DNA of 64,000 bases from Lysobacteraceae bacterium 2PB (GCA_005502915.1 SCMT01000013.1:32658-96657), one strand, 5' to 3'. Positions 47,989 to 58,108 are shown, numbered from the stretch's first letter. Notes: generated from the letters alone by a model not told the origin. Numbers and translations are program-made.

Positions 47989-48041
47989 GGCGGCATGATA
48001 CGGAGGCGGGGCGCCGACCGCGACCTTACCAACGGTGTGCG

Positions 48042-49337
48042 TCAGCCGCGCTTGCGCACCTTGGCGTAGAAGAACCCGTCCATCCCGCCTTCGCCGGGCA
48101 GGCGCTGGCGACCCGGGCCATCGGCGTGGCCGAAGGCGTCGGGCAGCGGCTCGGCCACCGCGTCCGGGGTGCGCGCCAGGAAGGCCTCGACCTGGGCGGC
48201 GTTCTCGCGGCGCAGGATCGAGCAGGTGGCGTAGACCAGCACTCCGCCGGGGGCGAGCACCGGCCACAGGGCATCGAGCAGCCAGGCCTGGGTCTCGACC
48301 AGCGCGTCGATATCGGCCGGCTTGCGGTGCAGCAGGATGTCCGGTTGACGGCGGACGATGCCGGTCGCCGAGCAAGGTGCGTCGATCAGCACCGCGTCGA
48401 GCGGCGTGCCGTCCCACCACTTGCCGAGGTCGGTGGCGTCGACCGCCTTCAGCACCACATGGCCCTCCGCGCCGACGCGGCGCAGGGTCTCTTCGGTGCG
48501 GCGCAGGCGTCGTGCATCCACGTCCACCGCGATCAGGCGCAGCGACGGGTCGCGTTCGAGCAGGTGCGCGGCCTTGCCGCCGGGCGCGGCGCAGGCATCG
48601 AGCACCCGCGCGCCGGGCGGCGGCGCCAGCGCGTCGGCGACTGCCTGCGCGGACCCGTCCTGCACCGAGACATCGCCATCGGCGAACCCGGGCAGGTCCG
48701 CGACCGCCATCGAATCGGCCACGCGCAGCGCATCGGGCAGGCTGTCGTCGACCTCGGATTCGATCCCGGCCTCCCGCAGTCGCTCGCGATAGGCATCGCG
48801 GGTCGTCGCCTGGCGGTTCGCGCGCAGCCACAGCGGCGCGGCGGCGGCGCTGGCGGCGAGGATCTCGTCGGCCTGCGCCGGCCAGTCGGCACGCACCTCA
48901 GCGAGCAGCCAATCCGGCCAGTTCGACGAGGGATTCGCCTTCGGCAGACCTTCGCGCAGCGCGCGACGCAGCAGCGCGTTGACCATGCCGGCCTGGTGCG
49001 TGCGGCCCAGCGCGCGCGCGGCCTCGACCGTGGCGTCGACGGCGGCATGCGCCGGCAAGCCGAGGGCATCGAGCTGGGCAAAGCCGACGTAGAGCAACGC
49101 GCGCACCGGGTTGTCGCGCCCACCCAGCGGCTTCGCCAGCCAGGCATCGAGCGCGGCGGCGTAGCGCGTGCGCTCGCGCAGCGCGGCGAAGCAGATCGCC
49201 TCGACCAGCGCGCGGTCGCGCGGATCGTCCAGCGTCGGCAGCGCCTTGGCGAATTCGCCCTTCAGCGAACGGCCGCGATGCAGCACGGCATCGAGCACGC
49301 GCGCGGCGATGAGGCGGGAAGCGGTGCCGTCGGTCAT
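48042..49337 (-). CDS. rsmB: 16S rRNA (cytosine-967-C5)-methyltransferase RsmB
   Basis: 431 aa from ATG 49337. The N-terminal NusB-like domain ('[20 protein letters not shown]') is followed by the SAM-binding '[17 protein letters not shown]' and the two catalytic cysteines in '[18 protein letters not shown]' and '[14 protein letters not shown]'. It methylates C967 of 16S rRNA. It is coupled by ATGA to a small gene after fmt, within the def-fmt-rsmB operon usual in gammaproteobacteria. Confidence 0.95.
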   Translation of the reverse strand: MTDGTASRLIAARVLDAVLHRGRSLKGEFAKALPTLDDPRDRALVEAICFAALRERTRYAAALDAWLAKPLGGRDNPVRALLYVGFAQLDALGLPAHAAVDATVEAARALGRTHQAGMVNALLRRALREGLPKANPSSNWPDWLLAEVRADWPAQADEILAASAAAAPLWLRANRQATTRDAYRERLREAGIESEVDDSLPDALRVADSMAVADLPGFADGDVSVQDGSAQAVADALAPPPGARVLDACAAPGGKAAHLLERDPSLRLIAVDVDARRLRRTEETLRRVGAEGHVVLKAVDATDLGKWWDGTPLDAVLIDAPCSATGIVRRQPDILLHRKPADIDALVETQAWLLDALWPVLAPGGVLVYATCSILRRENAAQVEAFLARTPDAVAEPLPDAFGHADGPGRQRLPGEGGMDGFFYAKVRKRG

Positions 49338-49582
49338 GGCGCGGTCTCTGCGGGCGCTACGGGTTCCAGCGCGTGTTCGGGAAACGAGGCGAGCCATGCG
49401 GTGGTGGCGTCGGGCTGCACGCATTCGACCAGGTACATGTCCGGCACGCCGTCGGCGCTCAGGATCGAGACGACGGCGCCGGTGTCGCCGATGGCGGGCA
49501 CGCGTGCGCCGAGGCCCGCACAGCCGCGACAGCCCTCCAGCGACAGCACGCGCACCACGTCGTATTCGCGGATCGCCGTCAT
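49334..49582 (-). CDS. Small DUF4926-like protein
   Basis: 82 aa inserted between fmt and rsmB, overlapping both by ATGA. The sequence '[15 protein letters not shown]' and '[14 protein letters not shown]' resembles the DUF4926 beta fold, with two closely spaced cysteines (CRGC). Function unknown. Tight double overlap suggests stable co-translation with the fmt/rsmB pair. Confidence 0.65.
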   Translation of the reverse strand: MTAIREYDVVRVLSLEGCRGCAGLGARVPAIGDTGAVVSILSADGVPDMYLVECVQPDATTAWLASFPEHALEPVAPAETAP

Positions 49583-50511
49583 CCGGCGGTCGCCAGCAGG
49601 TCGCGACGCGCGTTGAGGTAATCGGCGGCGGTGATCGCCTTGCCGCCTTCGCGCTGCAGCGAACGGATGCGCAGCGCGCCCTCGCCGCAGGCGATGTCGA
49701 TGCCGTCGCGACCGGCCGCGATGACGCGACCCGGCGTCTTGCCGTGCACGACATCCAGCGCCACCGCGCCATGGATGCGCACGCGCTCGCCTGCGAGTTC
49801 GGCCTCGGCGACAGGCCACGGGTTGAAGGCGCGGACCTTGTTCGCCAGCGCGACTGCCGGCTGCGTCCAGTCGAGCTTCGCCTCGTGCTTGTCGAGCTTG
49901 TGCGCATAGGTCACGCCCTCGGCCGGCTGCGGCACCGCGACCGGCACGATGCCCGCACGCAGCAGGCCCAGACCGTCGGCGAGCACCTGCGCACCGAGCT
50001 CGGACAGACGATCGTGCAGCTGGCCGCCGGTTTCCTGCGCGCCGATGTCGATGCGCTGCGACAGCAGCACCGGGCCGGTGTCGAGGCCCTTCTCCATGCG
50101 CATCAGGCACACGCCGGTCTCGGTGTCGCCGGCCTCGATCGCGCGCTGGATCGGCGCCGCGCCGCGCCAGCGCGGCAGCAGCGAGGCGTGCACGTTCCAG
50201 CAACCGTGGGTCGGGATGTCCAGCACCTTCTGCGGCAGGATCAGGCCGTAGGCGACCACCACCATCAGATCGGGCTTCAGCGCGCGCAGCGCGTCGCGCG
50301 ACACCTTCTCGCGCAGGGTTTCAGGCTGGAAGACCTCGATACCGCGCCGCAGCGCCTCCTGCTTCACCGGCGACGGCGTCAGCGCCCGCCCGCGCCCGGC
50401 CGGACGGTCCGGCTGCGTGTACACGGCCACGACCTCGCCGAACTTCGCGGCGGCGCGGAGACAGGGCACGGCGAACTCGGGCGTGCCGGCGAAGACGATG
50501 CGGAGGGTCAT
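49579..50511 (-). CDS. fmt: Methionyl-tRNA formyltransferase
   Basis: 310 aa. The formyltransferase active site is '[20 protein letters not shown]' (Asn/His) and '[17 protein letters not shown]' (Asp). The C-terminal domain ('[20 protein letters not shown]') is the OB-like tRNA-binding part. It formylates Met-tRNAfMet for initiation; def, which removes the formyl group, lies upstream in the same operon with a small secreted-protein gene between them. Confidence 0.96.
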   Translation of the reverse strand: MTLRIVFAGTPEFAVPCLRAAAKFGEVVAVYTQPDRPAGRGRALTPSPVKQEALRRGIEVFQPETLREKVSRDALRALKPDLMVVVAYGLILPQKVLDIPTHGCWNVHASLLPRWRGAAPIQRAIEAGDTETGVCLMRMEKGLDTGPVLLSQRIDIGAQETGGQLHDRLSELGAQVLADGLGLLRAGIVPVAVPQPAEGVTYAHKLDKHEAKLDWTQPAVALANKVRAFNPWPVAEAELAGERVRIHGAVALDVVHGKTPGRVIAAGRDGIDIACGEGALRIRSLQREGGKAITAADYLNARRDLLATAG

Positions 50512-50537
50512 GGAGTCAAGGAGATCGCGTTGGGAAA

Positions 50538-51008
50538 TTATTCAACGCCGGAGGCAGCCGGCTCTGGATCACGCCACGTCAACGGGATGCGCGCTTCGCC
50601 GTACACGGGGCAAGTGCCAGCACCGCGGCCATTGCCGAGAACGAGATCGATACAACCGAAGTCCTTGCTCCAATCGTATCGGATCAAGCCTGCGTCGACG
50701 GGTCGCAGGACAGCCGACCACTTCTTGGAAAGATAGGCGGCCAGGCTGCGCATGCTTTCAACGCAGGCCTGCATGTAAGCGGCATCGACCGGCGTTTCCT
50801 CCCATCGCGAATCACAGGAGACCGCGATCGCCGAACCCGCCTGCCGAAGCGTGGCTTCCGAGGCCTCCCGCACGTCATCGACAGAACATCCCCAGCCGCT
50901 TGGCGACTGGCAGGCAGGACGGGCAGCCGGGTCGGCATCATTTCCCGAGGCTGGCGGCACCGATATCGCGCCACCGGCCATCATCAGGATCACGAGGACC
51001 GCGCGCAT
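50538..51008 (-). CDS. Uncharacterised secreted protein in the def-fmt operon
   Basis: 156 aa from ATG 51008, one base after the def stop. A signal peptide is present ('[19 protein letters not shown]'). Six cysteines ('[15 protein letters not shown]', '[10 protein letters not shown]', 'QACVESM', '[17 protein letters not shown]') suggest disulfides in the periplasm. No family recognised. It splits the usual def-fmt pair, so it may be a lineage-specific insertion. Confidence 0.65.
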   Translation of the reverse strand: MRAVLVILMMAGGAISVPPASGNDADPAARPACQSPSGWGCSVDDVREASEATLRQAGSAIAVSCDSRWEETPVDAAYMQACVESMRSLAAYLSKKWSAVLRPVDAGLIRYDWSKDFGCIDLVLGNGRGAGTCPVYGEARIPLTWRDPEPAASGVE

Positions 51009-51009
51009 C

Positions 51010-51525
51010 TCACGCCGCCGAGCTGCGCCTCGCCTTCTCCAGCTTCTTGCGCACCTGCTCGCGCTTGAGCTGCGACAGGTAGTCGACGAAGAGCTTGCCT
51101 TCGAGGTGGTCCATCTCGTGCTGGATGCAGATCGCCAGCAGGCCGTCGGCCTCGATCCGGAACGGCTGGCCGTCGCGGCCGTAGGCCTGGACGGTGATCC
51201 GGTTGGCCCGGGTCACGTCGGCGAAGATGCCGGGGACCGACAGGCAGCCCTCCTGGTAGACCTGGTGGCCGTCTTCCTCGACGATCTCGGGGTTGATGAA
51301 GACTAGGGGCTGGTCCTTCTCCTCGCTGATGTCGATGACCATGAACCGGCGGTGGTCGTCCACCTGGCTGGCGGCCAGACCGATGCCCGGCGCCTCGTAC
51401 ATGGTGTGAAACATGTCATCAATCCGCGCCTGGAAGTCGGCATCGCCGATCCGGGACGGGTCGACGGGCACCGCCTTGGTGCGCAGGCGGGGGTCCGGGA
51501 ACTCGAGAATTGAGAGGAGCGTCAT
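51010..51525 (-). CDS. def: Peptide deformylase
   Basis: 171 aa. All three motifs are present: '[10 protein letters not shown]', 'QEGCLSVPG' (metal-binding Cys) and '[12 protein letters not shown]' (HExxH metal ligands). It removes N-formyl groups from nascent proteins. First gene of the leftward operon with the secreted protein, fmt, small gene and rsmB; it diverges from the LysM gene. Confidence 0.96.
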   Translation of the reverse strand: MTLLSILEFPDPRLRTKAVPVDPSRIGDADFQARIDDMFHTMYEAPGIGLAASQVDDHRRFMVIDISEEKDQPLVFINPEIVEEDGHQVYQEGCLSVPGIFADVTRANRITVQAYGRDGQPFRIEADGLLAICIQHEMDHLEGKLFVDYLSQLKREQVRKKLEKARRSSAA

Positions 51526-51585
51526 ATTTGTGACCGCGAAGGCGCGACAGGGCCCTCGAACCGGGACATTGTACCCGGTCCCGAC

Positions 51586-51616
51586 TTGCCAATAGCCGGG
51601 AATTGTGGGCTATAGT
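51586..51616 (+). promoter_or_regulatory. Possible promoter of the LysM gene
   Basis: TTGCCA (51586-51591) and TATAGT (51611-51616) resemble -35 and -10 elements with a long 19-bp spacer. They lie about 45 bp before the ATG at 51658, which has GGGGAG upstream. The -10 is good; the spacing makes the call weak. Confidence 0.35.
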
Positions 51617-51657
51617 GCCTGCGTTGTGTTGGGGAAAATCCCAAGGGGAGCAAGTAG

Positions 51658-52824
51658 ATGGGCATCATCCTTAAGCGCCTTTCTCATCGTCTGAAGGTGA
51701 TCGGCGCCGCCGCATTGCTGACGGTCGGCACGTTCGCGATCGCCCAGGAGTTCCGTGGCGACCATCCCGACACCTACACGGTCAAGAAGGGCGACACCCT
51801 GTGGGACATCGCCGGGCGCTTCCTGAAGAAGCCGTGGCTGTGGCCGGAGGTCTGGCAGGCCAACCCCCAGATCGCCAATCCGCACCTGATCTACCCGGGT
51901 GACGTGATCAGCCTGGCCTACCTGGACCGCGTCGGCGTCAAGCCGGGCCCGCGGACCGAGGCCCCGATCAACGCCATCCCGCTGTCGGCGATCGAAGCCT
52001 ACCTGCGCGACGTGCGCGTGGTCGACAGCTTCCGCGAGCTGCCCTACGTGGTCGGCATCGAGAACGACTTCAGCCGCGGGGTCACCGGCCATCAGGTCTA
52101 TGTCCGCAACATGGAAGGCGCGCAGGTCGGCCAGCGCTACCTCGTGGTGCGCCCGACCGTGCGCCACGTGAAGGCCGACCGCCGCGAATGCTGCGACCTG
52201 CTGAGCCGCAACGACTACGACTTCCGCGGCCGCCGCGTGGCGCTGTTCGGCCTGCCGTGGAGCGAGACCGCCAGCCCCGAGGCCGACGGCGAAGTGCTCG
52301 GCCACGAGCTGATGCGGGTCAACGCCGGCTCGGTGACCAAGACCGACCAGGGCCGCCACCGTGTGACGACCCTCAAGCTGGACGACGGCAACGGCTTTGA
52401 AGTGCGCGTCGGCGACCGCATCATCCCGGTCGACGCCCGCCAGTACGACCTGCAGTTCTTCCCGCATGCGCCGAAGTCCGATCCCGACCCGCAGTACGGT
52501 CGCGTGCTGTCGGTGGCCTCGTCGCTGACCACCGGCGGCCCGTACGACGTGGTGGCGCTGGCGGTCGGTGCGCGCGACGGCGTCGACAACGGCACCGTGT
52601 TCTCGATCTGGCGCCAGGGCACGAACGAGTTCGACCGCGTCGAGATGGGCCGTTATCGCGGTACCGAGAGCGTCGCCCCGCGCCACCGCGTGGAGCTGCC
52701 CGACGAGTACGCAGGCCATGTCATGGTGTTCCGCACCTTCGACCGCATGAGCTACGGCCTGGTCATGCAGAGCACCAAGCCGACCCGCGTCGGCTACCTG
52801 CTGAAGCATCCCGACGCGAAGTGA
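51658..52824 (+). CDS. LysM peptidoglycan-binding protein
   Basis: 388 aa. An N-terminal signal or anchor helix ('VIGAAALLTVGTFAIAQEF') precedes a LysM domain at about residues 38-85 ('YTVKKGDTLWDIAGRFLKKP', 'NPQIANPHLIYPGDVISL'). The remaining 300 residues are beta-rich and of unknown function. Proteins of this type lie upstream of dprA in many gammaproteobacteria. It acts at the cell wall. A hairpin follows before dprA. Confidence 0.88.
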   Translation: MGIILKRLSHRLKVIGAAALLTVGTFAIAQEFRGDHPDTYTVKKGDTLWDIAGRFLKKPWLWPEVWQANPQIANPHLIYPGDVISLAYLDRVGVKPGPRTEAPINAIPLSAIEAYLRDVRVVDSFRELPYVVGIENDFSRGVTGHQVYVRNMEGAQVGQRYLVVRPTVRHVKADRRECCDLLSRNDYDFRGRRVALFGLPWSETASPEADGEVLGHELMRVNAGSVTKTDQGRHRVTTLKLDDGNGFEVRVGDRIIPVDARQYDLQFFPHAPKSDPDPQYGRVLSVASSLTTGGPYDVVALAVGARDGVDNGTVFSIWRQGTNEFDRVEMGRYRGTESVAPRHRVELPDEYAGHVMVFRTFDRMSYGLVMQSTKPTRVGYLLKHPDAK

Positions 52825-52863
52825 GCAGGATGAAGTAGGTAGGATTTCCCCTACAGCACGATG

Positions 52864-52887
52864 CGACGGCGCCTGACGGCGCCGTCG
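52864..52887 (+). terminator. Hairpin after the LysM gene
   Basis: A 10-bp stem (CGACGGCGCC / GGCGCCGTCG) with a 4-base loop lies 40 bp past the LysM stop. A short T-stretch (GTCGTTTG) follows. Its presence argues against the upstream alternative dprA start at 52861. Confidence 0.5.
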
Positions 52888-52911
52888 TCGTTTGCGGGCC
52901 ACGATGACGGC

Positions 52912-54111
52912 ATGCACGCCATCGACCCCGACACCGACGCCCTCCTCCACCTCGTCCTCGCCGGCGGCGCCGCGGCCTCGCGCCGCGCCCTGCTGGAACG
53001 GTGCGGCAGTGCCCAGGCCGCCCGCGCGGCGCCGCGCGCGCTCTGGCGCGAGCTGGCGCTGGACACCGCGCAGATCCGCGCCCTGGAAGGCGCGGCGGGC
53101 GCGCTTCCGGTCGACAGCCTGGCCCGCGCCCGCGACTGGCTGGCCGCGCCGGGCCACCGGCTCATCGGCTGGCTCGACCCGGACTACCCGCCCCTGCTGC
53201 GACGCATCGCCAGCCCGCCGCTGGCCCTGTTTGTCGCCGGAAACGCCGACCTGCTCTGGCATCCGGCGGTGGCCGTGGTCGGCAGCCGCGGGCCGACGGC
53301 CGGCGGTCGCGACAACGCAAGAGCCTTCACCCGCGCCCTGGTCGCCGCCGGCTTCGGCGTGACCAGCGGGCTGGCCGCCGGGGTCGACCGCGCCGCGCAC
53401 GAGGCTGCCCTGGAGGCCGGCGGGATCACCATTGCCGTCCTCGGCACGGGGCCGGACGTGCCCTACCCCGACAGCCATGCCGGCCTGCTGGCGCGCATGG
53501 CCGCCGAAGGCACGGTGGTCAGCGAACATCCGCCGGGCACGGGCGCACGGCGCGAACACTTCCCCAGCCGCAACCGGATCCTCGCCGGCCTCAGCCTGGG
53601 CACGCTGGTGATCGAGGCCGCCACCCGTTCCGGCGCGCTGATCACCGCCCGGCTGGCCGCCGAGGCCGGGCGCGAGGTGTTCGCGGTGCCGGGCTCGATC
53701 CACAACCCGATGGCACGCGGCTGCCATCGCCTGATCCGCGATGGCGCGGCGCTGGTGGAAACCGCCGACGAGGTGATCTCGGCCCTCGGCGCCTGGGCCG
53801 GCGCCCTGCGCGGCGACCTGCAACGCCGCCTCGCCGCCGGTCGGAACGCACCGTCCGGCGGTCCACCCGGCACGGCACAGACACCGGCCGATATGGACCC
53901 GTCCCACCACAGATTGTGGCAATCGCTCGGCCACGACCCCACCACTATGGATCAACTGGTCGAACGCTCCGGATTGACGGCCGCAGCCCTGTCCTCCATG
54001 CTGCTCGTCATGGAATTGCAGGGGCGGGTGTCGGTCGAACATGGCCGCTACAGCCGCCGGACGGCACCCTTCCTTTCCGAAGCGCCCTCGGGCGCAAGTC
54101 AGGGGACATGA
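52912..54111 (+). CDS. dprA: DNA-processing protein DprA (Smf)
   Basis: 399 aa from ATG 52912; the earlier frame start at 52861 falls in a hairpin. The Rossmann core has '[20 protein letters not shown]', '[20 protein letters not shown]', '[20 protein letters not shown]' and '[20 protein letters not shown]'. A C-terminal winged helix (DML1-like, '[20 protein letters not shown]') follows. DprA loads RecA on incoming single-stranded DNA in natural transformation. It overlaps smg by ATGA. Confidence 0.94.
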   Translation: MHAIDPDTDALLHLVLAGGAAASRRALLERCGSAQAARAAPRALWRELALDTAQIRALEGAAGALPVDSLARARDWLAAPGHRLIGWLDPDYPPLLRRIASPPLALFVAGNADLLWHPAVAVVGSRGPTAGGRDNARAFTRALVAAGFGVTSGLAAGVDRAAHEAALEAGGITIAVLGTGPDVPYPDSHAGLLARMAAEGTVVSEHPPGTGARREHFPSRNRILAGLSLGTLVIEAATRSGALITARLAAEAGREVFAVPGSIHNPMARGCHRLIRDGAALVETADEVISALGAWAGALRGDLQRRLAAGRNAPSGGPPGTAQTPADMDPSHHRLWQSLGHDPTTMDQLVERSGLTAAALSSMLLVMELQGRVSVEHGRYSRRTAPFLSEAPSGASQGT

Positions 54112-54581
54112 AAGAAAGCATTCTCGATGTGCTGCTCTATCTCTTCGAGCACTACATCGCCAACGACGCGGACCTGGTCCGGGACCGCGACTCCCTGCAG
54201 AACGGTCTGCTCGAAGCCGGCTTCAGCCCGGCCGAGATCCACAAGGCATTCGACTGGCTGGACGGCCTGGCCGAGCGTCGCCACGACGCCGCCGCACCGC
54301 GCGCCGGTGGTCCCACCCGCATCTTCTTCGGCCCGGAACTCGACAAGCTCGACGTCGACTGCCGCGGCTTCCTGATGTTCCTCGAACAGCAGGGCATCCT
54401 CGATGCCAGCCAGCGCGAGCTGGTGCTCGACCGCGCCATGGCCCTGGACCAGGACGAGCTGGACCTGGACGACCTCAAGTGGGTCGTGCTGATGGTGCTG
54501 TTCAACCAGCCGGGCTCGGAAGCGGCCTACGCGTGGATGGAAACGCAGATGTTCGAGGACGACGGCGAACTGGTGCATTGA
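54108..54581 (+). CDS. smg: Smg family protein (DUF494)
   Basis: 157 aa. It begins [17 protein letters not shown] and contains '[19 protein letters not shown]' and '[18 protein letters not shown]', the pattern of Smg, which follows dprA in most gammaproteobacteria. Function unknown. The start overlaps the dprA stop. Confidence 0.92.
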   Translation: MKESILDVLLYLFEHYIANDADLVRDRDSLQNGLLEAGFSPAEIHKAFDWLDGLAERRHDAAAPRAGGPTRIFFGPELDKLDVDCRGFLMFLEQQGILDASQRELVLDRAMALDQDELDLDDLKWVVLMVLFNQPGSEAAYAWMETQMFEDDGELVH

Positions 54582-54699
54582 CCGGCGGCGCCGCGCGCGC
54601 GCCGGATGGCGTGAAAAAAAACGTCGCACGTTCTAAGCTGCCTGCGGGGGAGATTCGGGGAACGGCGGCAAGGCCGCCCGTTTGCAGACAGGAACAGGC

Positions 54700-55509
54700 A
54701 TGACCGATTGGTACTACCACGCACCCGGCCAGGGTCGCGTCGGTCCATTGAGCGCGGACGAGATGCGCGCGCGCTTCCGCGATCGCCGGATCACGCGCGA
54801 CATGCTGGCGTGGCACGACGGCCTGCGCGAATGGCAGCCGATCGATCGCCTGATCGAGGAACTCGGCCTGACCGGCATCGAACAGGATCTCTCCCGACCG
54901 CCGCCGGTCCCGCCGCGACCGGCCGCCGCCGTCGCCTCGCACGCCGCGCGCCCCAGCACGCCCATCGAACCGCCGCCGTCCAACCGCACCGGCTGCATCA
55001 TCGCCGCGATCGCGGTCGGCATCGGCGGACTGGTGATGCTGGCGATCCTCGCCGCGATCGCGCTGCCCGCCTACCAGGACTACGTCAAGCGCGCGAAGGC
55101 CGCGCAGGGGCAGTCGCCGGGGCAGGCCACCGCGGAGCCGCAGGCGTCCATCGAACGCACGTTCGACGCCGATCGCATGGCCGACACGGATGCGCTGGCG
55201 CGCGAACTGGTGACATTGGCGATGCGCGACATGGCCGATGCCGGCGCCTGCCCCGACCTCTACGAATTCGAGCGCATCCAGGTCCGCCAGCCGCACCTGC
55301 AGGGCAGCGAGGACGGCTGGTTCACGCTGGACCCGGCGCGTCCCGACAGCGGCCAATGCGCCTACGACGTGGGCTACCTGGGTTTCGGTCCGCAGCTCGA
55401 CGGCCGCCAGGTGCGCTACGAGGTTTCGCGCGTCGACGACCGGATCGTCATCCGCTGCAGCAACCGCAGCCTGCAGCCGCAGCATCTCCCGCCCGACTGC
55501 CGACCCTGA
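54700..55509 (+). CDS. GYF_2 (DUF4339) protein with pilin-like membrane segment
   Basis: 269 aa from ATG 54700 (AGGAACAGG upstream). Residues 1-50 form a GYF_2 domain ('DWYYHAPGQGRVGPLSADEM', 'MLAWHDGLREWQPIDRLI'). A Pro-rich linker leads to a transmembrane helix ending in 'LAAIALPAYQDYVKRAKAAQ', which copies the LPAYQDYV motif after the pilin helix of type IV pilins. The C-terminal 130 residues have three cysteines and are unassigned. There is no prepilin cleavage site at the N-terminus. First of four related genes. Confidence 0.75.
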   Translation: MTDWYYHAPGQGRVGPLSADEMRARFRDRRITRDMLAWHDGLREWQPIDRLIEELGLTGIEQDLSRPPPVPPRPAAAVASHAARPSTPIEPPPSNRTGCIIAAIAVGIGGLVMLAILAAIALPAYQDYVKRAKAAQGQSPGQATAEPQASIERTFDADRMADTDALARELVTLAMRDMADAGACPDLYEFERIQVRQPHLQGSEDGWFTLDPARPDSGQCAYDVGYLGFGPQLDGRQVRYEVSRVDDRIVIRCSNRSLQPQHLPPDCRP

Positions 55510-55516
55510 GGCCCGC

Positions 55517-56056
55517 ATGAGCACACCCCCGCACTTCCCGCCCGGGCCACCACCGGCACCGCCCCATGCCACGCGACAGCCTCCACCGAAAAAGATGTCC
55601 GGTTGCGCCATCGCCGCGATCGTCGGCGTGGTGGTGGGATTCTTCGGCATCGTCGTGATCGGCATCCTCGCCGCGATCGCGCTGCCGGCGTACCAGCAGT
55701 ACGTGGTGCGCTCGCAGATCATGACGGCGCAGGTGCGCGCCGAAGCGCTGCAGACGAACATCGATCGATACCACGAAGCCAATGGCGCCTGCCCGGACAA
55801 CGCGGCGGTCGGCATCGCCGACGACGAAAGCCATTCGCTGGACGCGTCCGGCAGCAGGCATGCCGACATGCGCCTGGGCGAAACCGCTTCGGGGCGCTGC
55901 GCCATCACGCTGAACTTCCGGGGCGCGATGGGCAGGGCGGACGGCACCACGCTCGTCCTGGAATCCGACGACGGCGGGTGGATCTGCACGGGTGGCACGC
56001 TGCCGGACGAACTGCGCTCCCCCCGCTGCAGGACCGGCGCTTCGTCCGCCGACTGA
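55517..56056 (+). CDS. Pilin-like membrane protein
   Basis: 179 aa, seven bases after the previous gene. A Pro-rich cytoplasmic start ('HFPPGPPPAPPHATRQPPPK') precedes a TM helix and the pilin-like 'LAAIALPAYQQYVVRSQIMT', then 'ALQTNIDRYHEANGACPDN', as in PilA/PilE C-terminal domains, with four cysteines. The leader is not a prepilin signal (no G|F-T-L-I-E), so it probably stays in the membrane with a pilin-type globular domain outside. Confidence 0.75.
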   Translation: MSTPPHFPPGPPPAPPHATRQPPPKKMSGCAIAAIVGVVVGFFGIVVIGILAAIALPAYQQYVVRSQIMTAQVRAEALQTNIDRYHEANGACPDNAAVGIADDESHSLDASGSRHADMRLGETASGRCAITLNFRGAMGRADGTTLVLESDDGGWICTGGTLPDELRSPRCRTGASSAD

Positions 56057-56094
56057 AAAACCCATATTGAGCACGACAGGCCGAGAACCACACG

Positions 56095-56991
56095 ATGACC
56101 GATTGGTACTACAGCGACGCGCAACGCCAGCAGCACGGACCGGTGGATGCCGGCGAACTCGCCGTGCTGCACAACAAGGGCCTGCTGACCGCCGACATGC
56201 TGGTCTGGCGCGAGGGCATGTCCGGATGGAAGCCGTGGAGCGTGATGATCCGCGAAGTCATCGCCGGCGGCGCCCCGGAAGATCCGCGCGCCGAAGCCAT
56301 GGCGCGCGCGGCGGAAGCGGCACCGAACGACGGCGCCTACCGGCCCTACGCCATCGCCGAGCCATCGCCCTATGCACCGCCGCAGGCGCAGGTGGCCGCA
56401 GGCGGCGGCATCGTGACCGGCGGGCACATCGTGTACGCCGGGTTCTGGAAACGCGTGGCCGCCAGCGTCATCGACAACTTCCTGCTCGGCATCGTCGGCG
56501 GGATCATCGGCGGCGTGCTCGGCGTCGCGATCGGCCTGGGCGCGGGCCTGGAGGACAGCCCGGTGCTGGACGTGATGATCAACCTGTTCTCGATCGCACT
56601 GGGCGCCGTGTATTTCGGCTGGATGCATTCCTCCGAGCACCAGGCGTCGCTGGGCAAGATGGCGGTCGGCATCAAGGTGGTGCGCACCAGCGGCGAGCGG
56701 ATCAGCTTCGCGCGCGGCATCGGCCGCCATTTCGCCACGATCCTCAGCGCGCTCATCCTGTGCATCGGCTACCTCATGGCCGCCTTCACGGATCGCAAGC
56801 AGGCGCTGCACGACATGATCTGCGACACCCTGGTGGTCGACAAGCACGCCTTCACCGACCATCCCGAATGGCAGAACGAAGAGCTGGGCACGGTCACGAT
56901 CGTGATCCTGGTGCTGGCCGGGCTGATGCTGCTGGGCCTGTTCGCGGTGATCATGATCGCCGGCGCCGCGCTGATGGGCGGCATGCGCTGA
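56095..56991 (+). CDS. GYF_2-RDD membrane protein (first copy)
   Basis: 298 aa. The N-terminal GYF_2 domain ('DWYYSDAQRQQHGPVDAGEL') is followed by an RDD domain: 'GFWKRVAASVIDNFLLGIVG', 'GWMHSSEHQASLGKMAVGIK' and 'TDRKQALHDMICDTLVVDKH', with several transmembrane helices and a C-terminal TM segment. It shares long stretches with the gene at 57071, so the pair arose by tandem duplication. RDD proteins include small transporters; the GYF_2 partner is unknown. Confidence 0.82.
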   Translation: MTDWYYSDAQRQQHGPVDAGELAVLHNKGLLTADMLVWREGMSGWKPWSVMIREVIAGGAPEDPRAEAMARAAEAAPNDGAYRPYAIAEPSPYAPPQAQVAAGGGIVTGGHIVYAGFWKRVAASVIDNFLLGIVGGIIGGVLGVAIGLGAGLEDSPVLDVMINLFSIALGAVYFGWMHSSEHQASLGKMAVGIKVVRTSGERISFARGIGRHFATILSALILCIGYLMAAFTDRKQALHDMICDTLVVDKHAFTDHPEWQNEELGTVTIVILVLAGLMLLGLFAVIMIAGAALMGGMR

Positions 56992-56993
56992 TC

Positions 56994-57041
56994 ACGCCGC
57001 GGAACACGCCGCGGAACACGCCACGGAACGCGGCGCAGAAC
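56994..57041. repeat. Four 12-bp tandem repeats between RDD genes
   Basis: Units ACGCCGCGGAAC (twice), ACGCCACGGAAC and GCGGCGCAGAAC run without spacer at 56994-57005, 57006-57017, 57018-57029 and 57030-57041. They lie just after the stop of the first RDD gene and before the second, so they may reflect the duplication event. Confidence 0.75.
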
Positions 57042-57070
57042 ACACAGACACGAACGACCGGGGACATGCG

Positions 57071-58108
57071 ATGACCGAGTGGTACTACAGCGATGCGCAA
57101 CGACAGCAGCAGGGCCCGGTGGGGAGCGAGGAACTCGCGTCCCTGCACGGACGCGGCCTGCTCGCACCGGACAGCCTGGTCTGGCGCGAGGGCCTGGCCG
57201 CCTGGGTGCCGTGGCGCGAGATCATGCACGAGGTGGTGTCCGGCAACACGCCGACAATGCAGGCCGCCTCGGGCGACACGCCTGCGCTGGACCCGTTCGC
57301 CGCACCGGCGGGCACGCCCTCCGACAACATTTTCGCGGTCGACGAATCCTCGCCGCCCGCAGCGCCGATCCCATCGGCCGCGGACGATGCCTTCCGGCCC
57401 TACGCCATCGCCGAAGCCTCGCCCTACGCACCGCCGCAGGCGCGCGTGTCCGGCGTCGATGCCGGCGTCGTCACTGGCGGACGCGTGGTGCATGCCGGCC
57501 TCTGGAAGCGCTTCGCGGCCAGCGTGATCGACAGTGTCGTCACCACCATCCTCTCCTATGCCCTGATCATCCCGCTGATGCTGTTGAGCGTCGGTTCGAT
57601 GGGCGCCATGGGAGCGATGGGCGCCGACGGCGACAATCCGTTGGCGGCCGGCGCCAGCGTGGCGATGATGCTGCTGATCTATCCGATCCTATTCACCGTG
57701 CCGAGCATCTACTTCGGCTGGATGCACTCGTCGTCGATGCAGGCGAGCCTGGGCAAGATGGCGATCGGCATCAAGGTCGTGCGCGGCGACGGCACCCGGG
57801 TGAGTTTCTGGCGGGCATTCCTGCGTTCGCTGTTCTACGTCGTCTTCAGCGCGGTGACCTGCGGCCTGGGCGTGCTGGTCTCCGGCCTGATGGCGGCGCT
57901 GACCGAGCGCAAGCAGGCCCTGCACGACATGGTCTGCGACACCCTGGTGGTCGACAAGCACGCCTTCACCGACCATCCCGAGTGGCAGCGCGAGGAGCTG
58001 GGCACGGTCACGATCGTGATCCTGGTCCTGTTCGCCCTGCTCTTCATCGGCATCATCGCGGCCTACGCGATCATGGGTGCGATGATGCTCGGCGGCATGG
58101 GCAACTGA
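57071..58108 (+). CDS. GYF_2-RDD membrane protein (second copy)
   Basis: 345 aa. Same layout as the previous gene: GYF_2 ('EWYYSDAQRQQQGPVGSEEL', 'SLVWREGLAAWVPWREIM'), a longer linker with Pro/Ala/Asp, then RDD ('GLWKRFAASVIDSVVTTILS', 'GWMHSSSMQASLGKMAIGIK', 'TERKQALHDMVCDTLVVDKH') and a final TM helix. The last 80 residues are nearly the same in both copies; the first RDD helices differ most, which suggests specialisation of the membrane part. Confidence 0.82.
   Translation: MTEWYYSDAQRQQQGPVGSEELASLHGRGLLAPDSLVWREGLAAWVPWREIMHEVVSGNTPTMQAASGDTPALDPFAAPAGTPSDNIFAVDESSPPAAPIPSAADDAFRPYAIAEASPYAPPQARVSGVDAGVVTGGRVVHAGLWKRFAASVIDSVVTTILSYALIIPLMLLSVGSMGAMGAMGADGDNPLAAGASVAMMLLIYPILFTVPSIYFGWMHSSSMQASLGKMAIGIKVVRGDGTRVSFWRAFLRSLFYVVFSAVTCGLGVLVSGLMAALTERKQALHDMVCDTLVVDKHAFTDHPEWQREELGTVTIVILVLFALLFIGIIAAYAIMGAMMLGGMGN

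Noticed and set aside
45004..48069. Plus-strand frame of 1021 aa over uup and the ArnT-like gene
   Set aside because: It runs through REP palindromes and two real genes in other frames, with no recognisable domain.
52861..52911. Upstream dprA start (17 extra residues)
   Set aside because: The stretch forms a strong hairpin after the LysM gene, and the family start fits ATG 52912.
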